Shown one piece after another: positions 1 through 11,320 of a DNA stretch of 64,000 nt (within the stretch, counting starts at the first letter, position 1; every line of letters starts with the position of its first letter). The notes beneath the pieces are model-generated. The model did not search any database. It was not told where the DNA came from and saw nothing but the letters and a program-made list of their open reading frames with translations. This DNA is from Hydractinia symbiolongicarpus (taxonomy: Eukaryota; Cnidaria; Hydrozoa; Anthoathecata; Hydractiniidae): contig NC_079877.1 in NCBI RefSeq assembly GCF_029227915.1, forward strand, positions 12,585,351 to 12,649,350, written 5' to 3'. The translations under genes and the position numbers were made by a program.

Positions 1-201
1 AAGTTTTGCTATTTAGAATGAAAAGCTGTTTGTATAAGCTATCTACAAGTAAGAAATCCTGGCCTTGCTTCGATAAAAAAATAGACGACCCTTTATTTAC
101 CTTTCAGAAACTTCAAACAGAATGCAAAAATTCGCTGTGGAACAAAAAGTAATTAAATTTTAAGCAGATAGGGGCATTTTTAACAAATTTGAAGCTTCTG
201 A

Positions 202-209
202 TGACGTCA
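202..209. promoter_or_regulatory. CRE/ATF-type palindrome TGACGTCA
   Basis: The perfect 8-bp palindrome TGACGTCA is the consensus site for CREB/ATF bZIP factors in animals. It is not next to an identified gene, so its role is unknown and chance occurrence is possible. Confidence 0.25.
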
Positions 210-257
210 CGGAAAATGTGCTGACGCAAGCAAAAATGTATTGCTGCCATTTTTTTC

Positions 258-287
258 CATTTATGACGGAATAGTACGTCATAAATG
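258..287. repeat. Perfect 11-bp inverted repeat with 8-nt loop
   Basis: CATTTATGACG (258-268) is followed by an 8-nt spacer and then its exact reverse complement CGTCATAAATG (277-287). It could form a hairpin or cruciform and lies inside the candidate dispersed repeat. No T-tract follows that would suggest a bacterial-type terminator. Confidence 0.7.
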
Positions 288-329
288 TTTGATTCAATTT
301 GAACGACCCTATCAAAAGTTATTGTGGGT

Positions 330-342
330 GGCGGAATCCGCC
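330..342. repeat. GC-rich palindrome GGCGGAATCCGCC
   Basis: Two 6-bp complementary arms, GGCGGA and TCCGCC, are separated by one base. It stands out in a flank that is otherwise strongly AT-rich and lies in the same candidate dispersed repeat as the 258-287 inverted repeat. Confidence 0.6.
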
Positions 343-1041
343 TCCCCTCCCGGTCATAGTATGTTCGAAAAACCCCGGACCGAATAGGGTTAAAATGTTT
401 CAAGTGTAAAGTATTGCAATAAAAGAAAAAGCGTGTAATGATCGATTCTCCGCGTTTCTCATAAAACTTTTTTGAAATTTATGATTTTGAAATTAAATGA
501 ATCTTATAAAAAGAACTCTTCTTATATTTTTACTAAAGAATTCACTTTTATTGTTTTTGTATTTTTTGAATAACAAATCCGAATAAGTTTAGTCGCAGCC
601 TAATAAAACATCCTCACCTCCCTACAGCAGAAGTTGTTCGTATGTGTCACGACAACTTGGATTTCTTTCTACGCGTTATCTTAGAAACTTGAATAACACC
701 TATATGAGAAACAGGAAAAAAACACAGCAGTGTCATAATGACATTTGTGACAAATCGTAACTATGCTTCCGCTACAGAAAATTAACATTGCTTTACGTGA
801 TTGTTCTCACATTTGCCAATTAACAATTTTTAGATGATTCACATTCCGTGCGTTTTGCTTTGTTTTGCTTTTTTAATTTGAAGTTTTCTGATAGCCTTTT
901 TTGTTTTTGCATTATTGTTTCATGCATAGGATCAAATAGATTTTATTTGAAGGATTTACATTGCGACATTTTTTACCTCATTTTGGCAGAAGTCTTACAA
1001 TTAAAATGCAGTATACTTCTACATGCCGTAAATTCATCTTA

Positions 1042-1078
1042 TCAACGCCTGTAATCAACGCCTTATTGTTCAACGCCT
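1042..1078 (+). repeat. Three copies of TCAACGCCT
   Basis: The 9-mer TCAACGCCT occurs at 1042-1050, 1055-1063 and 1070-1078, so the starts are 13 and 15 bp apart. This is a short degenerate tandem repeat with no evident function. Confidence 0.6.
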
Positions 1079-2738
1079 TCCCCTAATGAACTCTAGTTTA
1101 AAAGTCTAACAAGAAACAATATAAAACCAACTAAATAAGGGTTTAAAAGAAAAAAATGTATACTTCTTCTTAAAAAACTCGCCTTAAAAGACCTCACGTA
1201 CCGACTTATACACGCTGAAGCTGCAGAAATGGGCGCCCTTATAAAAAGCCGATGTTTGTAGTAGGACCCACCCCGTAGTCTAAATTTCTCCATTATTTCA
1301 TTATGCAATTTAACTACCAAAAGTTCCATAAGTGGTTTCTTGAAGGGGTAATTTTATCCAACTTTTATTATTGAGTTTTTTTTGTCTCCTTTTTAGTTGA
1401 AATTTGTACAAACAACTAATGATCAAGACGTCAACGTTTTTTCACTGACCCTTCTTTTCCTTTTGTGGTAAATAAGCTGCATCAGTAGTTTCTTAGAGAA
1501 CCTTCTACTCGACTTTAGCCGAGTTTGTTATTAAAGAAAGCGTGTATCACGAACAAGTATGTCCGCCCTTTGCCAGTTTGTGATATAGAGACTGAAGCTT
1601 CTAAAGCCGTCTAAACTGTTAAACCTAATAAAATTCAAAATTCTGCGTTAAAAAGACTAAACGCTGGAGATATATTATACACCGCAGAAAGAAACATAAT
1701 AAAGAATTTTGTCAAAAGAAACCCAGCACCATACCAAAATATCGCATTTAAGATCGTTTCATATCTTCTCTAAATCACAACATTCGATTTGACGTTCTAT
1801 TTCCATACATACACAAATATATGTTCGAAAACGTAGATTTTATCAAACGTAACAGTCTACCCCCTAATCAGTGGACACCTTTGGTGCAATTAGTGGTAAA
1901 TAAAGATGTCATTTGCTTCGCGGTTTATTTTTTTCGCTTTAAGTCAACAGGAAACTGTCCTTTAGAAGCCTGCCTAAGCTAACTTTAGGTCACTAGAAAA
2001 AGCTCAAATCGATATAATAGCTTTAATTAAAACTAGCCACAATGTTTAAAGTAATACTAATATGTTTACTTTATGAGAGAATTTTCCGCAGCAAAACCGT
2101 CTCCTATCTATAGAGAGTCTTGTATCAAAAGTGGTCCCACCGTCCAACCAATTTTTATCTGTCCAACAGAGATGTTCGCTTTATGAAGTATCTGTTAATT
2201 AGAGAGTCGACTGTGTTGCGAGAATACTTTTTATAAAACCAGTATGACACCGTAGTGAGATAAAAACTGAACGCTCACATAAGACCTTTAGTTAAACATC
2301 TTATCAAATGTTTGTCTTCCTTATGGACTAATCTCATTATTTAACGATGATTAGGCGATGAAACAAATGCTCGCAGTGTTGCTCGTTAAAACCGCAGCAT
2401 TCCCATTTCTTTCTAAATCTATGATGGAACCATGTTCTTTTATTTGGAAAGAAAACAAGTCACAAAATTTTGGGGCACAAATTGCACGGCAGGCTACATT
2501 TTATTTTAACTTTCGAATCCCGCCGTTTTAACCATGAAAAACTTCATTTCCTTTTCCAATTTAGTTGAGAATGAATTTTACGATTGGAGAGATATTCATG
2601 ATTTCTTATATTTTCAGATACTTTTTTAACATAACTTTAAAGGGATGGAACCAGAATTTTGGCATCTTTTTCTCCCTTTGCCACTTTCATTATGAATCAG
2701 TCCCTCAGGGGGTACACAAAAAACAACAATAAGAAAAA

Positions 2739-2957
2739 ACATTGGGGCGCACATATACTTTCTTTTTCAGTAAACAGTGACAAACATAGACACTCCTGAA
2801 ATATTTTAATACTTTAACGCAATCGCTGAAATCAAAGAAAGGCTCTCTTTTCAATTATAGCAACATTTTGGCTAAATTTGCAAAAACTTTATTTCCCGAG
2901 AGGCACAAATTTTAATTCGGAAACTTTTGTTGCTAAACAAATCTCCATTTCCAAGCT
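2739..2957 (+). repeat. Degenerate left edge of the satellite array
   Basis: This stretch aligns colinearly with the end of a normal unit (compare 4133-4352) but with many differences. Shared anchors are GGCGCACA at 2746-2753, a GTAAACAGTGACAAA block near 2770-2784 and the motif ACATTTTGGCT near 2862. From about 2863 to 2957 identity rises to the level of the array. Upstream of about 2739 I find no alignment. The similarity therefore decays outward, as expected for an old edge unit that escaped homogenisation. Confidence 0.8.
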
Positions 2958-4352
2958 TTGTTTGTTACTTCTGGCGCGAAATTCTTTGCAAATTTGTTTA
3001 AAAATGTAAGAACTAGGACAAAGTACGCGACCTTTTGTCTGTTTCTAAACGTACAAATTTTCAACGTTGGTGTATCCAGACATTTATATCCGCGAAATAA
3101 TGAATGTTTAGTAACCGTTTATTCACCTTTTTTTTTACTAACTTTACTGCCTGCGAAATTTTTAACACAGGCTTATGGCTAATCAAGACCGCACCATGTT
3201 TTAAAACAGTCGTCTGGAAATGACGAATTCAAAAAAGTAGAAGCAGACCATACTAACTTTACTGACATTAAGACACACATGAAATCCTTCCTTTCCTTAT
3301 TTTTTTTCAGTAAAAAGGAATGTGTCAATTAGAAAAAAAAGCGGGAAGTTATTCTCAATACTATTTTTCCTGAGATAAGTCAAAGTTCGGGAAGTTTCAT
3401 GCAGGCGAAACTTCATGCCCTTAGATTAGAAAGCTATCAGCTCTCATGGTGTTATTGGGTATGCGCTCACATGCCCTCATTACAATGCTCTTGGTTCGTT
3501 ATGTCGATTCCGTCTTGTCATTTTGAAATCATGATCGCACGGCAGCCTTATTTCATCGACGTAGGAAGCGCTTATAAATCGAATGCATGAGTATGGCCAG
3601 ATACTTTGATGTTGCTAGCAATCCACTTGAGAGCGATCCCTAGTTAATATTGTGAGTAACCGCGAGAGATATAACGTTATGTTTCACTATTAGAAGTAAT
3701 TAAAATTACCATGAAGTCACACTATCTCTTCTGCAAGAGTCCTTCAGCAACTCTCCCCTTGAAACAGTTTTCACACATAAGATGAACTCTCCGATAATTG
3801 CCGACGACGGAAAGAGGCTCTGTGACAAGGGTGCGAAGGTTTTATATATCACTTGCTTACAAAATCTTACTACTCAGCTGGCGTCGCCTCCCTCCATGCT
3901 TCTCCTGAAGAGAAACCGGAACGTTCATCAAAGGCAGGGCAACGCAGTTTAGCACCGGTCATCCATCCAGATTTTGCGCTCAGGAGACAACACTGCAGCT
4001 CATCATCGCAGTTTTAGTGAGTGCCTTTGTTGAGGAACAAAGACGGGACGCGTACTATAGAAATGATCCTAGTAAGTACGGTCTTAGAGCGTCCGGTTAA
4101 CCTCGCAAATGTGGTTAGAAAGGGCTTTGCGTTTACTTGTGGCGCACACTAAAAGATGTTGTTTAAGAAAACAGTGACAAAAAAAAGATTTTCCTCGAGA
4201 TTTTATGTTACTTGACGAATCGCTTAGTTTATGGAAAGGTGCACTTTTTAATTAGCCACATTTTGGCTGAATTGACAAAATCTTTATTTCCCGAGAGGCA
4301 CAAATTTTAATTTGGTAACTTTTGTTGCTAAACAAGTCTCCATTTCCAAGCT
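2958..4352 (+). repeat. Satellite unit 1, long (1395 bp), edge unit
   Basis: This is the first full unit and one of the most divergent. It reads AATTTGTTTAAAAATGTAAG where others read AATCTGTTTGGCCATGTAGG, and GTCTTGTCATTTTG in the 63-codon frame. The 100-codon core frame is closed by a TGA (CTCCTGAAG instead of CTCCGGAAG). It carries the 126-bp long-form segment. Confidence 0.95.
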
Positions 4353-4467
4353 TTGTTTGTTACTTCTGGCTGGAAATTATTTGCAAATCTGTTTGGCCAT
4401 GTAGGAACTAGGACAAAGTACGCGACCTTTTGTCTGTTTCTAAACGTACAAATTTTCAACGATGGTG

Positions 4468-4593
4468 TATCCAGACATTTATATCCGCGAAATAATGAAT
4501 GTTTAGTAACCGTTTATTCACCTTTTTTTCTACTAACTTTACTACCTTCGAAATTTTTAACACAGGGTTATGGCTAATCAAGACCGCACCATG
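4468..4593 (+). repeat. 126-bp segment that distinguishes long from short units (example in unit 2)
   Basis: Long units carry this segment between GATGGTG and TTTTAAAAC; short units join the two directly. It is present in units 1-11, 14 and 16 only. The 6-mer ATGGTG at 4462-4467 and its reverse complement CACCAT at 4587-4592 sit at the two breakpoints, and TGT is repeated directly at both. At 126 bp the segment preserves the reading frame but contains the stop codon of a 74-codon frame, so its absence lengthens that frame to 76-82 codons. It lacks terminal inverted repeats and a target-site duplication of its own. Long units occupy the old array edge, so loss from an ancestral long unit fits better than gain. 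Confidence 0.85.
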
Positions 4594-4660
4594 TTTTAAA
4601 ACAGTCGTCCGGAAATGACGAATTCAAAAAAGTAGAAGCAGACCATACTAACTTTACTGA
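4530..4660 (+). repeat. Repeated 12-mer ACTAACTTTACT within the long unit
   Basis: ACTAACTTTACT occurs twice, about 115 bp apart in unit 2: once inside the 126-bp segment (near 4531) and once in the common sequence (near 4648). The second copy is the branch-point-like motif described for unit 27. Short units keep only the second. Confidence 0.6.
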
Positions 4661-5744
4661 CATTAAGACACATATGAAAACCTTCCTTTCCTTATTTTTT
4701 TCAGTAAAAAGGAATGTGTCAATTAGAAAAAAAGCGGGAAGTTATTCTCAATACTATTTTTCCTGAGATAAGTCAAAGTTCAGGAAGTTTCATGCAGGCG
4801 AAACTTCATGCCCTTAGATTAGAAAGCTATCAGCTCTCATGGTGTTATTGGGTATGTGCTCACATGCCCTCATTACAATGCTCTTGGTTCGTTATGTCGA
4901 TTGCGTCTTCTCATTTCGAAATCATGATCACACGGCAGCCTTATTTCATCGATGTAGGAAGCGCTTATAAATCGAATGCATGAGTATGACCAGATATTTT
5001 GATGTTGCTAGCAATCCACTTGAGAGCGAGCCCTAGTTAATATTGTGAGTAACCGCGAGAGATATAACGTTATGTTTCACTGATAGAAGTAATTAAAATT
5101 ACCATGAAGTCACACTATCTCTTCTGCAAGAGTCCTTCAGCAACTCTCCCCTTGAAACAGTTTTCACACATAAAATGAGTTCTCCGATAATTGCCGACGA
5201 CGGAAAAAGGCTCTATGACAAGGGTGCGAAGGTTTTATATATCACCTGCTTACACAATCTTACTACTCAGCTGGCGTTGCCTCCCTCCATGCTTCTCCGG
5301 AAGAGAAACCGCAACGTTCATCAAAGGTAGGTAACGCAGTTTAGCACCGGTCACCCATCCAGATTTCGCGCTCAGGAGACAACACTGCAGCTCATCATCG
5401 CAGTTTTAGTGAGTGCCTTTGCTGAGGAACAAAGACGGGAAGCGTACTATAGAAATGATCCTAGTAAGTACGGTCTTAGAGTGTCCGGTTAATCTCGCAA
5501 ATGTGGTTAGAAAGGCCTTTGCGTTTACTTGTGGCGCACACTAAAAGATGTTGTTTAAGTAAACAGTGACAAAAAATAGATTTTCCTCGAGATTTTATGT
5601 TACTTGACGAATCGCTTAGTTTAAGGAAAGGCACACTTTTTAATTAGCCACATTTTGGCTGAATTGACAAAATCTTTATTTCCCGAGAGGCACAAATTTT
5701 AATTTGGAAACTTTTGTTGCTAAACAAATCTCCGTTTCCAAGCT

Positions 5745-7136
5745 TTGTTTGTTACTTCTGGCGGGAAACTCTTTGCAAATCTGTTTGGACATGTAGGAAC
5801 TAGGACAAACTACGCGACCTTTTGTCTGTTTCTAAACGTACATATTTTTAACGATGGTGTATCCAGACATTAATATCCGCGAAATAATAAATGTTTAGTA
5901 AACGTTTATTCACCTTTTTTCTACTAACTTTTCTACCTGCGAAATTTTAACACAGGGTTATGGCTAATCAAGACCGCACCATGTTTTGAAACAGTCGTCC
6001 GGAAATGACGAATTCAAAAAAGTAGAAGCAGACCATACTAACTTTACTGACATTAAGACACACATGAAAAACTTCCTTTCCTTATTTTTTTCAGTAAAAA
6101 GGGAATGTTGCAATTAGAAATAAAGCGGGAAGTTATTCTCAATACTATTTTTCCTGAGATATGTCAAAATTCGGGAAGTTTCATGCAGGCCAAATTTCAT
6201 GCCCTTAGATTAGAAAGCTATCAGCTCTCATGGTGTTATTGGTTATGTGCTCACATGCCCTCATTACATTGCTCTTGGTTCGTTATGTCGATTGCGTCTT
6301 CTCATTTCGAAATCATGATCACACGGCAGCCTTATTTCATCGATGTAGGAAGCGCTTATAAATCGAATGCATGAGTATGGCCAGATACTTTGATGTTGCT
6401 AGCAATCCACTTGAGAGCGAGCCCTAGTTAATATTGTCAGTAACCGCGAGAGATATAACGTTATGTTTCACTGATAAAAGTAATTAAAATCACCATGAAG
6501 TCACACTAACTCCTCTGCAAGAGTCCTTCAGCAACTCTCCTCTTGAAACAGTTTTTACACATAAAATTAACTCTCCGATAATTGCCGACGACGGAAAAGG
6601 ACTCTGTGACAAGGGTGCGAAGGTTTTATATATCACTTGCTTACAAAATCTTACTACTCAGCTGGCGTCGCCTCCCTCCATGCTTCTCCGGAAGAGAAAC
6701 CGGAACGTTCATCAAAGGTAGGGCAACGCAGTTTAGCACCAGTCACCCATCCAGATTTCGCGCTCAGGAGACAACACTGCAGCTCATCATCGCAGTTTTA
6801 GTGAGTGCCTTTGTTGAGGAACAAAGACGGGACGCGTACTATAGAAATGATCCTAGTAAGTACGGTCTTAGAGTGTCCGGTTAATCTCGCAAAGGTGGTT
6901 AGAAAGGCCTTTGCGTTTACTTGTGGCGCACACTAAAAGATGTTGTTTAAGTAAACAGTGACAAAAAAATAGTTTTTCCTCGAGATTTTATGTTACTTGA
7001 CGAATCGCTTAGTTTATGGAAAGGTACACTTTTTAATTAGCCACATTTTGGCTGAATTGACAAAATCTTTTTTTCCGAGAGGCACAAATTTTAATTTGGT
7101 AACTTTTGTTGCTAAACAAATCTCCATTTCCAAGCT
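5745..7136 (+). repeat. Satellite unit 3, long (1392 bp)
   Basis: Has an open 89-codon frame at 6105-6374 and an intact core frame at 6582-6884 of the GAAAAGGACTCTGTG type. Its tail (GTTTATGGAAAGGTAC near 7013) is shared with the tail of unit 8 and marks related copies about 6.97 kb apart. Confidence 0.95.
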
Positions 7137-8530
7137 TTGTTTGTTACTTCTGGCGGGAAATTCTTTGCAAATCTGTTTAGACATGTAGGAACTAGGATAA
7201 AGTACGCGACCTTTTGTCTGTTTCTAAACGTACAAATTTTCAACGATGGTGTATCCAGACATTTATATCCGCGAAATAATGAATGTTTAGTAACCGTTTA
7301 TTCACCTTTTTTTCTACTAACTTTACTACCTGCGGAATTTTTAACACAGGGTTATGGCTAATCAAGACCGCACCATGTTTTAAAACAGTCGTCCGGAAAT
7401 GACGAATCCAAAAAAGTAGAAGCAGACCATACTAACTTTACTGACATTCAGACACATATGAAAACCTTCCTTTCCTTATTTTTTTTCAGTAAAAAGGAAT
7501 GTGTCAATTAGAAAAAAAAGCGGGAAGTTATTCTCAATACTATTTTTCCTGAGATAAGTCAAAGTTCGGGAAGTTTCATGCATGCGAAACTTCATGCCCT
7601 TAGATTAGAAAGCTATCAGCTCTCATGGTGTTATTGGGTATGTGCTCACATGCCCTCATTACAATGCTCTTGGTTCGTTATGTCGATTGCGTCTTCTCAT
7701 TTCGAAATCATGATCACACGGCAGCCTTATTTCATCGATGTAGGAAGCGCTTATAAATCGAATACATGAGTATGGCCAGATACTTTGATGTTGCTAGCAA
7801 TACACTTGAGAGCGAGCCCTAGTTAATATTGTGAGTAACCGCGAAAGATATAACGTTATGTTTCACTGATAGAAGTAATTAAAATTACCATGAAGTCACA
7901 CTATCTCTTCTGCAAGAGTCCTTCAGCAACTCTCCCCTTGAAACAGTTTAACACATAAAATGAGCTCTCCGATAATCGCCGACGACGGAAAAAGGCTCTA
8001 TGACAAGGGTGCGAAGGTTTTATATATTACTTGCTTACAAAATCTTACTACTTAGCTGGCGTGGCCTCCCTCCATGCTTCTCCGGAAGAGAAACCGGAAC
8101 GTTCATCAAAGGCAGGGCAACGCAGTTTAGCACCGGTCACCCATCCAGATTTCGCGCTCAGGAGACAACACTGCAGCTCATCATCGCAGTTTTAGTGAGT
8201 GCCTTTGTTGAGGAACAAAGACGGGACGCGTACTATAGAAATGATCCTAGTAAGTACGGTCTTAGAGCGTCCGGTTAACCTCGCAAAGGTGGTTAGAAAG
8301 GCCTTTGCGTTTACTTGTGGCGCACACTAAAAGATGTTGTTTAAGTAAACAGTGACAAAAAATAGATTTTCCTCGAGATTTTATGTTACTTGACGAATCG
8401 CTTAGTTTAAGGACAAGCACACTTTTTAATTAGCCACATTTTGGCTGAATTGACAAAAACTTTGTTTCGTGAGAGGCACAAATTTTAATTTGGAAACTTT
8501 TGTTGCTAAACTAATCTCCATTTCCAAGTT
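7137..8530 (+). repeat. Satellite unit 4, long (1394 bp)
   Basis: The first half closely matches unit 9 (offset 6973 bp, five units). The TTG opening the core frame is TCG here, so the core frame starts at the ATG (8000-8278, 92 codons). Confidence 0.95.
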
Positions 8531-9924
8531 TTGTTTGTTACTTCTGGCGGGAAATTCTTTGCAAATCTGTTTGGACATGTAGGAACTAGGACAAAGTACG
8601 CGACCTTTTGTCTGTTTCTAAACGTACAAATTTTCAACGATGGTGTATCCAGACATTTATATCCGCGAAATAATGAATGTTTAGTAACCGTTTATTCACC
8701 TTTTTTTCTACTAACTTGACTACCTGTGAAATTTTTAACACAGGGTTACGGCTAATCAAGACCGCACCATGTTTTAAAACAGTCGTCCGGAAATGACGAA
8801 TTCAAAAAAGTAGAAGCAGATCATACTAACTTTACTGACATTGAGACACACATGAAAAACTTCCTTTCCTTATTTTTTTTCAGTAAAAAGGAATGTTGCA
8901 ATTAGAAAAAAAAGCGGGAAGTTATTCTCAATACTATTTTTCCTGAGATAAGTCAAATTTCGGGATGTTTCATGCAGGCGAAACTTCATGCCCTTAGATT
9001 AGAAAGCTATCAGCTCTCATGGTGTTATTGGGTATGTGCTCACATACCCTCATTACAATGCTCTTGGTTCGTTATGTCGATTGCGTCTTCTCATTTCGAA
9101 ATCATGATCACACGGCAGCCTTATTTCATCGATGTAGGAAGCGCTTATAAATCGAATGCATGAGTATGACCAGATATTTTGATGTTGCTAGCAATCCACT
9201 TGAGAGCGAGCCCTAGTTAATATTGTGAGTAACCGCGAGAGATATAACGTTATGTTTCACTGATAGAAGTAATTAAAATTACCATGAAGTCACACTATCT
9301 CTTCTGCAAGAGTCCTTCAGCAACTCTCCCCTTGAAACAGTTTTCACACATAAAATGAGTTCTCCGATAATTGCCGACGACGGAAAAAGGCTCTATGACA
9401 AGGGTGCGAAGGTTTTATATATCACCTGCTTACACAATCTTACTACTCAGCTGGCGTTGCCTCCCTCCATGCTTCTCCGGAAGAGAAACCGCAACGTTCA
9501 TCAAAGGTAGGGAACGCAGTTTAGCACCGGTCACCCATCCAGATTTCGCGCTCAGGAGACAACACTGCAGCTCATCATCGCAGTTTTAGTGAGTGCCTTT
9601 GCTGAGGAACAAAGACGGGACGCGTACTATAGAAATGATCCTAGTAAGTACGGTCTTAGAGTGTCCGGTTAATCTCGCAAATGTGGTTAGAAAGGCCTTT
9701 GCGTTTACTTGTGGCGCACACTAAAAGATGTTGTTTAAGTAAACAGTGACAAAAAATAGATTTTCCTCGAGATTTTATGTTACTTGACGAATCGCTTAGT
9801 TTAAGGAAAGGCACACTTTTTAATTAGCCACATTTTGGCTGAATTGACAAAATCTTTATTTCCCGAGAGGCACAAATTTTAATTTGGAAACTTTTGTTGC
9901 TAAACAAATCTCCGTTTCCAAGCT
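8531..9924 (+). repeat. Satellite unit 5, long (1394 bp)
   Basis: First half of a 2790-bp dimer that recurs as units 7-8. Diagnostic variants are AAGTTTTG (the AAGCTT site is lost), CACATACCC and CGGGATGTTTC. The core frame is shifted by a base deletion (GGTAGGGAACG). Confidence 0.95.
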
Positions 9925-11320
9925 TTGTTTGTTACTTCTGGCGGGAAACTCTTTGCAAATCTGTTTGGACATGTAGGAACTAGGACAAACTACGCGACCT
10001 TTTGTCTGTTTCTAAACGTACAAATTTTCAACGATGGTGTATCCAGACATTTATATCCGCGAAATAATGAATGTTTAGTAACCGTTTATTCACCTTTTTT
10101 TCTACTAACTTTACTACCTGCGGAATTTTTAACACAGGGTTATGGCTAATCAAGACCGCACCATGTTTTAAAACAGTCGTCCGGAAATGACGAATCCAAA
10201 AAAGTAGAAGCAGACCATACTAACTTTACTGACATTCAGACACATATGAAAACCTTCCTTTCCTTATTTTTTTTCAGTAAAAAGGAATGTGTCAATTAGA
10301 AAAAAAAGCGGGAAGTTATTCTCAATACTATTTTTCCTGAGATAAGTCAAAGTTCGGGAAGTTTCATGCATGCGAAACTTCATGCCCTTAGATTAGAAAG
10401 CTATCAGCTCTCATGGTGTTATTGGGTATGTGCTCACATGCCCTCATTACAATGCTCTTGGTTCGTTATGTCGATTGCGTCTTCTCATTTCGAAATCATG
10501 ATCACACGGCAGCCTTATTTCATCGATGTAGGAAGCGCTTATAAATCGAATGCATGAGTATGGCCAGATACTTTGATGTTGCTAGCAATCCACTTGAGAG
10601 CGAGCCCTAGTTAATATTGTGAGTAACCGCGAGAGATATAACGTTATGTTTCACTGATAAAAGTAATTAAAATCACCATGAAGTCACACTAAATCCTCTG
10701 CAAGAGTCCTTCAGCAACTCTCCTCTTGAAACAGTTTTTACACATAAAATTAACTCTCCGATAATTGCCGACGACGGAAAAGGACTCTGTGACAAGGGTG
10801 CGAAGGTTTTATATATCACTTGCTTACAAAATCTTACTACTCAGCTGGCGTCGCCTCCCTCCATGCTTCTCCGGAAGAGAAACCGGAACGTTCATCAAAG
10901 GTAGGGCAACGCAGTTTAGCACCAGTCACCCATCCAGATTTTGCGCTCAGGAGACAACACTGCAGCTCATCATCGCAGTTTTAGTGAGTGCCTTTGTTGA
11001 GGAACAAAGACGGGACGCGTACTATAGAAATGATCCTAGTAAGTACGGTCTTAGAGTGTCCGGTTAATCTCGCAAAGGTGGTTAGAAAGGCCTTTGCGTT
11101 TACTTGTGGCGCACACTAAAAGATGTTGTTTAAGTAAACAGTGACAAAAAAATAGTTTTTCCTCGAGATTTTATGTTACTTGACGAATCGCTTAGTTTAA
11201 GGACAAGCACACTTTTTAATTAGCCACATTTTGGCTGAATTGACAAAAACTTTGTTTCGTGAGAGGCACAAATTTTAATTTGGAAACTTTTGTTGCTAAA
11301 CTAATCTCCATTTCCAAGTT
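9925..11320 (+). repeat. Satellite unit 6, long (1396 bp)
   Basis: Second half of the 2790-bp dimer; matches unit 8. Variants include CATGCATGCGAAAC and an intact core frame at 10765-11067 with an Arg to Cys change (GATTTTGCGC). Confidence 0.95.

Larger units (their letters stand above)
113..403 (-). repeat. Candidate dispersed repeat fragment (minus-strand 96-codon open frame)
   Basis: The minus strand is open for 96 codons. It is richer in GC and short palindromes than its surroundings: a CRE-like palindrome at 202-209, an 11-bp inverted repeat at 258-287 and a palindrome at 330-342. The translation contains phrases such as FRTYYDREG and KKMAAIHF, which resemble the low-quality predicted peptides that interspersed repeats yield in marine invertebrate genomes. 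That resemblance is from memory and unverified. There is no recognisable transposase or reverse transcriptase motif. A non-coding interspersed repeat is more likely than a gene. Confidence 0.3.
1..2738. other. AT-rich non-satellite left flank, no recognisable gene
   Basis: This stretch precedes the satellite and shows no convincing coding region. The open frames seen (about 848-1054 plus strand; 113-403 and 1093-1329 minus strand) are under 100 codons, match no family I know and lie in low-complexity AT-rich sequence. I see no tRNA, rRNA or snRNA signature. Separate entries cover the candidate dispersed repeat, the inverted repeats and a short direct repeat. From about 1380 to 2738 I see only AT-rich intergenic sequence. 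It could hold introns or UTRs of a gene lying to the left, which cannot be judged here. Confidence 0.7.
4353..5744 (+). repeat. Satellite unit 2, long (1392 bp)
   Basis: Carries the 126-bp segment at 4468-4593. The pyrimidine-tract region preserves an open 89-codon frame at 4714-4983. The core frame is shifted by a lost base near 5329 (GGTAGGTAACG instead of GGTAGGGCAACG). Confidence 0.95.

Noticed and set aside
1093-1329. Minus-strand 78-codon frame in the flank
   Set aside because: No homology is recognised, the ending is hydrophobic low-complexity, and there is no supporting context; chance openness is likely.
2229-2240. TATA-like TTTTTATAAAACC in the flank as a promoter
   Set aside because: No coding region or other promoter element follows, and the local sequence is AT-rich enough for chance occurrence.
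2600-2738. Further extension of satellite similarity to the left
   Set aside because: Compared by eye with the core and tail of unit 2, no colinear anchors were found beyond about 2739.
4468-4593. The 126-bp segment as a small transposon or spliced intron
   Set aside because: It has no terminal inverted repeats or target-site duplication of its own and lacks GT...AG ends at the breakpoints. Long units occupy the older edge, which favours deletion.
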